DNA of 64,000 nucleotides. Source: Chrysaora quinquecirrha (taxonomy: Eukaryota > Cnidaria > Scyphozoa > Semaeostomeae > Pelagiidae). Location: NCBI GenBank assembly GCA_014526335.1, contig JACTAT010000061.1, positions 1-64,000 of the forward strand. The letters run 5' to 3'. A model generated the notes under the pieces. That model had not been told where the DNA came from. It saw nothing but the letters and a program-made list of their open reading frames with translations, and ran no database searches. The position numbers and the translations under genes are program-made. Position 1 is the first letter of the stretch. Each line of letters starts with the position of its first letter. Below, in pieces: positions 53,968-62,900 of this stretch.

Positions 53968-56900
53968 ATGACTGCTGCAGATCAACAATCAATGTGCTGC
54001 CAAACAGAAGGCTCTAACATCAGTCATTATGAAGACTCAAAAGAGTGTCGTGCAGATAAGCAACTGATGGCCAATGCTGTCTGTTACATTGTGGAAAAGG
54101 CTGAATTAAACCTAATTCTTGACTTATATGGCTTTATAAACGATCTTGAGGGAGACTCTGATCTAGAAGACCTTGTCATTGAAAATAAAAGTTGTTATAC
54201 TAATAATTTTGCCCAGGCATACATAATAGAACACGCTGAGAATGACAAGCGTTTCTTTTTCGTCGGACTCCTCATTGACTCACAGGAACAAGTGATTTAC
54301 TTCTTTGATGTCCATGGTCGGGAACTGAACTACTATGCCAGTTTTTGCTCTGAGATAGAGCTAAATTACGAAGATTTCGAAATCAGGAATGTTCGTTGTT
54401 CTCATGATACGATTCTAAGTGAGGAAACATCATCGGATGGTGCCTTTTTCATTCCGGCATTAGCGGTCTCAACATGGGGTCTCGACAAACTTTATAATAA
54501 TGAATATATCTGGTATCTGTGGATTCAAAAGATTCTTTCCCATCCTGAGTATATTCAAAAGAATGGTACAGATGGTATAGAGTGTTTAAAGCGTCTGAAA
54601 AAAGAGGATATGAGCTATATTAATTTGGAAAAAGAACAAGATATTGTTCGTGAAATCATTAAAGAAGCTGTAAAAGAATATAAGGATATAACTCAACTCA
54701 AAACAAAGATATCAGCAAGGTACTTAAATCCACTTGGAAAAAGAGAGGAATGCTTTATAGAAGAAAAATATATCAAGGACTGTACGGCTGTGTTTTATGA
54801 TGAAGTGTCAGAGAAAATCACAGGGGAAGTTGAGAAAATAACAACGGATTTATCTGGTTTTCTTGATCAATTTAGAAACATGAAAGAAATCCCTGATATT
54901 TTCAAAGATGTTAAATCGTATGAAGTTATGTTGCATTGTAAAGAACTAATGACCAAGTATGAGAACAAGAAGTTCATTCTAGATCTCAAATCGCATTGTT
55001 TAACCTCATTGTTAGCAGCAAGCGACTCGCTTAACGCCGAAATATCCTTTGTGAACGAGACGAAGAACGTTTTAAGGCAGTTTTTTGTGTATCTGTCATC
55101 CGATAAAGATACTGAAGGATCGAAAGTTAAGACATTCATTGATTTATACAATACTGCAGACCCAGATCAACGACATGTTAAATTAATCCAGTTTTTACAA
55201 ACTACAGAAATCTCAGAGCTGAAGATATTGAAAGAAAAGGCACTGTGTCTTGAAGTTGAGAAACCGTTTCATATTATTCCTAAGGAGTTACAGAAACTAT
55301 TTGAAAGCTTCAGCGAGCCTGTTAGGAGAGAAATTAAGAGAGACAGTCACGGAAAAATGCTAATATTCGAAGGGAGTTTCATTAGACTTGATGAGATAAA
55401 ACAAAGTAAAGAAGAATTAAGCTACGAGAGTATCTACGAGATTCAAATAATCGCAAGCCAGCTAATCTGTGTCAATACTGATTTAAAGTTTCCAGGCACG
55501 AACATTGTGCTAGTTTCTCCGTCGATTATCGTTATTAATGAGCACTATTTCAATGTCTCAGGCATTAATGGGAAAACAGATCATGAAACAAGAGCCAAAG
55601 ATGGCACAGAGCCTGGAGATGATGGTTGTGCAGGAGAGCCAGGAGACAGTGGACAAGATGGTGGTAATGTTTATATATGTGCTGAGGAGATCTGCAATAG
55701 TCAGGGCTTGACAATTGTATCGTGTGGCGGTGATGGAGGGAATGGACAAGTTGGCGGCAATGGTGCTGACGGGATAAATGGAAAAGACGGGAAAGAAATG
55801 AGCCAAGCAGATCTTGATAAATCATTTCCTGATGAAGCTAGTCTTTCTAGTTTTTTTATCGACCGGTTGGTCCCTGGGGTTGCTATTGTAACAGACATAT
55901 TGGACAAATATTACTGCAAGATGACAGTAGATGGTTGTACCGTTATATATAGTAATTACTCAGATAACTTCATGACAGGGTTTATCGCTTGGTTTGGATA
56001 CCCCAAACTACAGTCCTACTGTATTCATTATGGTGGAGAAGGTACACGCGGATTAAGAGGTGGAATGGGTGGTCGTGGTGGCAAAGCAGGCATTGGCGGT
56101 AATGCAGGAAATATTGATATCAATTGTAATAATCATCAGATATCAGTGAACAGACATGCTGGTAACGCTGGTAAATCAGGAAAAGATGGAATTGGAGGCA
56201 AAGGAGGGTTCAATGGCCGCAGGGGGTTTGATACAGCAAGAGTAACTCCAAGTCAATATCGAGATGCTCGTCATTATGGCCCTGCTCGTTTAAAGCTAAG
56301 GTATATTAGTAGTAGTAATGATATCAATTCAGCATACTGCAAGTATACATCAGAACTTTGCGGAAGTAGTAGATATGCCAAGATTGATGTAGTTTCAAGT
56401 GAAAGACCTGAACGAGTCCGAGCTCATGGATATCGAATGGAAAAAAATGAAAAACAAGAAGTGCAGAAGAATGAAGCACGTCAATATAGAAAATCAACTC
56501 TGATTTCAAAGAATATGATCAATGAGAAATATTCTCACATGTTAGAATCGAACAGAAAATCTGAAATGAAAATGGTGGATTTGACAACGATACGTTCTGA
56601 AATTGCACAAGTGAAGGCAGCAGAATTACATAGAACTGACATCACATATAAATTGGAGGCAGCACATGTTGATTCAGGCAGTCAGTTGCATGCGCTGCCG
56701 GCACATTATATCAGTGTTAGAAATCGAGATGGTAAGCAGGATCCAGCGCAAATGCTGTCGTTTGGAGATCAAATAAAGGATGACTTACTTATACTCGGAG
56801 TTCATCTCAAAGATAAACCAGTAGTTTCTGAAGATAACTGTTCAATTCTAGTCGAAGAGGCAAGAATCGTCAGGAAGCATTTGCAGAAAGATGCAATAGA

Positions 56901-59900
56901 GTCTCCTCAATTTATTGCATCCCTGATTGAGTATATTTTGCAGATTAAGAAAAAAATCAGAAAGAAAATGCCATCAAAAGTTGTCGAATTGGTATCAAGG
57001 CGACAAGAAAGCTTGGAGGAAACATTGTATAAAGAGCTTGATTTGATGTATGAAATTATTTTGATGAAGTACAAGTTTGCTGTTCTCATGCAAATGTCAG
57101 AAGAAGTAGAGCGGTCACAGCTTGATCTGATTGCCAATTATGGTCACACTGGAAAAAGGAGGTTTCTTGAATCAGTCATGAAAATGAGATTAATTCATTC
57201 GAATTTCGACACTGTTGATGAGAATCTTCGCTTACCAGACCGGAAAGGTGTAATGCGATTTTCTGTTGGCCGAAAGCAAGAAATAAATCTTGAGCTCTTG
57301 CGGTTATCTGACTCGGTGAAAAGATACGAGCGCGATGCAGCAAGAGCGGAATCACAAGAGGCTGAGTCACAAACTGAAGAAGATGAAATCGATCAAATTG
57401 ATGATAATAGCCACAATGGGAAAGAAGATGGCGGTACTTTGTCTAAAACCGTGAAAGTTGAAAAGGAAACACAGGAATCAAATGACAAAGGGAAGAAATC
57501 AATCGAGAAGGCAGCCAGCTCTGATGAGAAAGCAACAAAATCTAACGAGAAAGCAGAGAGATCAGATGACAAAGTTGAGACATCTAGTGACAATGCAGTG
57601 AAATTTAACGACAAAGCAGAACAATCAGTCGAGAAAGTAGCGATGTCTAGCGAGAAAGCAGAGCAATCAGACGAGAAAGCAGTGAGCTCTGTAAAGAAAG
57701 CAGCGAACTCTGACGAGAAAGCAGAGCAATCAGACGAGAAAGCAGCGAGTTCTGACGAGAAAGCAGAACAATCAATCGAGAAATCAGCGATCTCTAGCGA
57801 GAAAGAAGAGCAATCAGACGAGAAAGCAGCGATCTCTGGCGAGAAAGCAGAGCAATCAAACGAGAAAGCAGCGAGCTCTGTCAAGAAAGCAGCGAGCTCT
57901 GACGAGAAAGCAGAGCAATCAGAGGAGATAACAGAAAAACGTGACAAAGAGACATCATACGTTGATCCTACTAGAATGGGAGTTCGACGAAGATTTCTGG
58001 ATAGATTTCCAAAAAAGCCAAAGTCTTTGAATCCTGTGCAAAAGAAGAGAAAGATCCCCCTGATTGATCACATTGTAAACAGCAAAACTGAAGCAAGTTT
58101 CTCTGAAGAGCAACAACACCAATTTGCAGAAACCTTAAGTAAATTGCAAAATACTGACAACAAGAAAGCAGAAGTCTTAATAAATGCATTAAGATTGAAA
58201 TTATTTGTTGATGGCATTCATTTATCAGCACCACTATTTGATTTGCTAATCAGTGAGATAGCTGCTCAAGCTGACACCCAAACTATAAAGATATTCACAT
58301 GGATCGTATCGACGACGCACATGTCTAAATGGATGGCTGAATATACAGTGCTGCAGTCTTTATACACAGGTCGACTTGAAATAGAAGACGAACAAAAACT
58401 AAGAAATTCTCTTTATCAAATTCAGGATATCAAGTGGATACCAGCAATGTGGAAGTACATTTTTCACGATGATTTTTGCAAAATTCCGAGTTGCTACAGT
58501 GTATTGAAAATGATAGAGGACGCTCCGTATGATGACGATCTCATGTATAAACTTAATAATACTGATGTAGCTGAATGGGAAGTAACTTTAAGAGACTACT
58601 TTGCGTATAAGAACCTGCTGAAGTTGCCTGTAGATTGGACAGATGATTCAGCAACAGAAGCTGACGTGTATCTTGATGAATTAAGGAAGGTTCATGGTGA
58701 AGACGTCTATAGTAGCATATTCGAAGCATTTAAATGTTCAGGAAAAATCATACTGAATGATTTAATGCTTTTGCTGCGCAATTTCTATCATGACTACTGG
58801 CAGCCTACAGCTAGTGTGTTGAGCATAATAAAAAGCAGGCCCAGTACAGAGTGGGAAAAGGCCTTGAATGAAATCTGCCAACCAAACAGAGACAGATCAT
58901 TGACAGAGTTGATCAGTCTTATGAAAGATAACACAAGTAATTCGTTTAATTTGGACAAATGTGACAAGTCTCAAGCAACTGCAAAGGATGAAATATTGAG
59001 TAAAGAGCTAGAGGACGTGCGTTTGGTTTTGGAAAATGCACTTGCAGATGGGAAAGCAGTGGACACATTTGGCATAGAATTCGTGAAGAACTGGGGGGAA
59101 GATTTCGACAACACGATCGCCAAACTTAGTGATGAAGAAAAGAAGGTTTATATCGACATGGTAGCTAACTGGACGAATGAAATTAGAAAGAGAGTTAAAG
59201 GTCTCAAGCAGATAGACAGAGAGAACTTTCTGCATGAGAACTTAAAGGAAATTTTCAGTCACGTCGAAATAGGTATCTCCTTGGTAACTGGCTTTAAGGT
59301 AAGGCAGACACAAAGGCTTTCGACAATGCTGTTGGTGAAAAGTAAGTCTCGTGGTCTTCTAGGGCAAGTTGCAACTGGAGAAGGGAAAACAATCATCATC
59401 GTTGCATTTTGTATAATGAAGAATTTGATTGGAGAAAATGCCGATGTTATAACAAGTTCTTCAGTACTTGCAAAGCGAGATGCAGATGACAATAAAAACG
59501 TGTATGCAGTGTTTGGAACAACAGTATCAGATAATTGCAGTGATGATGATGAGCTAAGGGTAGAGGCTTACAAGAAGAATGTGGTTTATGGTGAAATTGG
59601 TTCATTTCAACGAGATATTCTTCTTCAGCAGTGCTACAACAAAAATATTCTTGGAAAAAGAGGATTTTCAAACATCGTTGTCGATGAAGTTGATAGTATG
59701 TTGTTGGATAAAGCTGAAAATGTATTGTATCTATCACACGACATTGCTGATCTTGAAGCGTTAGAGCCTGTGTTTGTTTACATTTGGACCTTTGTACACG
59801 GAAAGGGTATGGTTGGAACGCAAGAAGATATCGATCAAGTGCATGCTGCAATGATGAGTGCAATGTATGGTAGTATTCAAAAGAAGGATCTTGGGAAATA

Positions 59901-62900
59901 TCTTGATTTGAAAGATGATGAAGAAAGACTTGATAAAATTTGGCAGCATTTAATTGATAATAAGATCATCGACTTGAAATACAGAGTGATTGCAGTCAAA
60001 GACTTGAAAAGTAACAAGCTGAAACTCAGCTTACCAGAAGAGCTCACGACTGATGCTGATGTAGATATTGAAGGAGCCATTTTGAATTATCTTAAAGACA
60101 TACAAAGACAGGGAATACAAGTGAAAGTTCCGAATTTTCTGGAGGAATTCATTGACATCCATTTGTTGGACTGGATACAGAGTGCGTTCACGGCTCGTTT
60201 TTTGCAGGAAAGACAGCATTATATAATCGATATAAACAGAAGCGATATGGAGACAGGACAAAGTGCAAATGTTGTGATTATGGATACTGATACTGGTGTG
60301 GAGCAGTTTAACATGCAATGGAGTGAAGCACTGCATATTTTTCTACAGCTGAAACACTGCTGCAGAATCTCAATGGAAAGTCTCAAAGCTGTATTCATTT
60401 CAAACATTGAGTTTTTCAAGCTTTACCAACCGTCAATCTATGGTCTTACAGGGACTCTTGGTTCAAAACAAGAGAGAGATATACTACAGGACATGTATAA
60501 TATCAATTACGTAACAGTTCCCACCTTTCGCCAAAAACAATTTCTTCATGTTGAGGACAGTGTATTTGATGATACTGACGAATGGATTGAGAAGACAGTG
60601 AAAAATGCAGTTTCTATTGCCAGTAAAAGACCAGTGCTTATGATCTGTGAGAACATAAAAGAACTTGACATGTTTGATAAATACTTGAAATCTCTAAAGC
60701 ATAATGAATTGGAAGTTTTTGTGTATAAGCATAGCTATGAGGAATTGGATATTTTAAAGCATAACAAGAAAATCGAAAAAGGATGTATTATTCTTGCAAC
60801 TAATCTAGCAGGCCGTGGCACTGATATAAAAATCAGTGCAAAGATCAGCGAAGAAGGAGGTCTACATGTTATTCTTACATACATGCCACGAAATATAAGA
60901 ATTGCCGAGCAAGCATTCGGTCGAGCTGCAAGAAAAGGAGAGAAGGGAAGTGGACAGTTATCTATCAATGGCTCCCAATGTGACCAGGAAGGAACAAACC
61001 CTTTGTTGAGAATTATGCTCATGGCTAAAAACCGGAACGCCGAAGAACAGAGCAGGTTGAATAATCTGAAGAAACATTACGAATCATTTATCAAGATCGA
61101 GGAGATTTATTTTAAGAAATTTCAAGAGGTATATAAGAAATTACAAGCATCGTTAAAAGCAAAAGAGCAAAATGACATGGAAAGAATATTAGAGATTGCG
61201 GTGTTAAGCGCAGCTGGTTTGATTTTAGGCATTAAGATTTTGGAATCAAAGAAAGAAATAATTCTTCAAGCTTGTCTTGATCACTGGGCGTTTTGGTTGG
61301 ATTCGCTGAATAAGCGTTTAGCCTCTGGTATCAAAGATTCTGAGAGCTACTGGATAGATTTCAAGACAAAACTTGAACATGATTTTGATCTTTCCTGTGT
61401 TCCAAAAATGACACAAAGTCCGTCTCAGATTATGAAACTCGGAAAAGTCTATATGAAAGGAGAACGATTTCCTGAGGCAATGGAGCTGTTTGAAAATTTG
61501 TGCGAAGAAGAAAGTAACTTTGCGGACAGTGCGCACTATTACATAGCTCATTGTCTCGTAAAAACAAGCAACTTGAATGATGACAAAGACAAACAAAAAT
61601 TTGTTTTTCACTTGCAAAAGGCAGATGAAGTATTAAAACGAAGAACGGATGTTTATTCTGAGATGAACAGCATGGTAAACTCAGTTAAAGCATTTTATAG
61701 TGATGATATTAATAATTTCATTGTCTGTGACTCATTCGAACGCCAAAAAACTGATCAAATTAACATCATGGACACATTTAGGCGAACGATTAATGATATG
61801 CTGGGACAAAATATTGAATTGCAGATGCTAATCAATGTTTCACAAGATGCTGTTTTGGCAAAAAGAGTTTTCAAAAGTGAAAAAGTTTTACAGCACTCCA
61901 AGTTAAACAATTATGATGATCTTGATTTAAAGCAACAAGAGTCGCGAGAAAAAAATGTTCAGGATCTATGTGATAGATACGAGCTTTATGCGAAAGAAAT
62001 AAAACAGAAGATTGATTCTTCACGAGAAAGGACTAGGGAACTCAAATCAGGGGATTTTGAAGGGATTATTCCAAGCAGAGAAGAATTTTGGAGGATTTTG
62101 AAGGAAAAGAAACTGCTTGTGGAGGAAAAAGAGTTTATTGTCATCGATAAGGAAAAATTAAATTCAGTATCTGAGTTGCCAGAGAAAGTCAGTAAGAGAA
62201 TATCGGAGCTGAGAAGTAGCAAAGATTTTGAAGACTTGTTTCCTATCGAATCAATAAAATCGATTAAAGAAACTAAAGAAGAAAGGAAAGAAGCAAAAGA
62301 AGCAGAAGACACTGAAAAAGAAACGAAAGAAGAAACAAAAGGAAGAAAAGAAACGAAAGAAGCAAAAGAAGAAAAGAAAGAAGCAAATGAGACGAAAGAA
62401 GAAACGAAAGAAGCAAAACAGACGAAAGAAGAAAAGAAAGAAGCAAAACAGACGAAAGAAGAAAAGAAAGAAGCAAATGAGACGAAAGAAGCAAAAGAAA
62501 CGAAAGAAGAAAAGAAAGAAGAAAAAGAGACGAAAGAAGAAACGAAAGACGCAAAAGAAACGAAAGAAGAAAAGAAAGAAGCAAATGAGACAAAAGAAGA
62601 AACGAAAGAAACGAAAGAAGAAAAGAAAGAAGCAAATGAGACGAAAGAAGAAAAGAAAGAAGCAAATGAGACGAAAGAAGAAAAGAAAGAAGCAAATGAG
62701 ACAACAGAAGAAACGAAAGAAGCAAAGAAAGAAGCAAATGAGACGGAAATAGAAACAAAAGAAAAAACAAAAGGAGCAAAAGAAACGAAAGTAGAAAAGA
62801 AAGAAGCAAAGAAAGAAGAAAGAGATAGGATGATTCCAATCTGTATGTTTCCTGAAAATATCGAGGACATCATAACTAATAAAATGATAGCAATCGCTAA

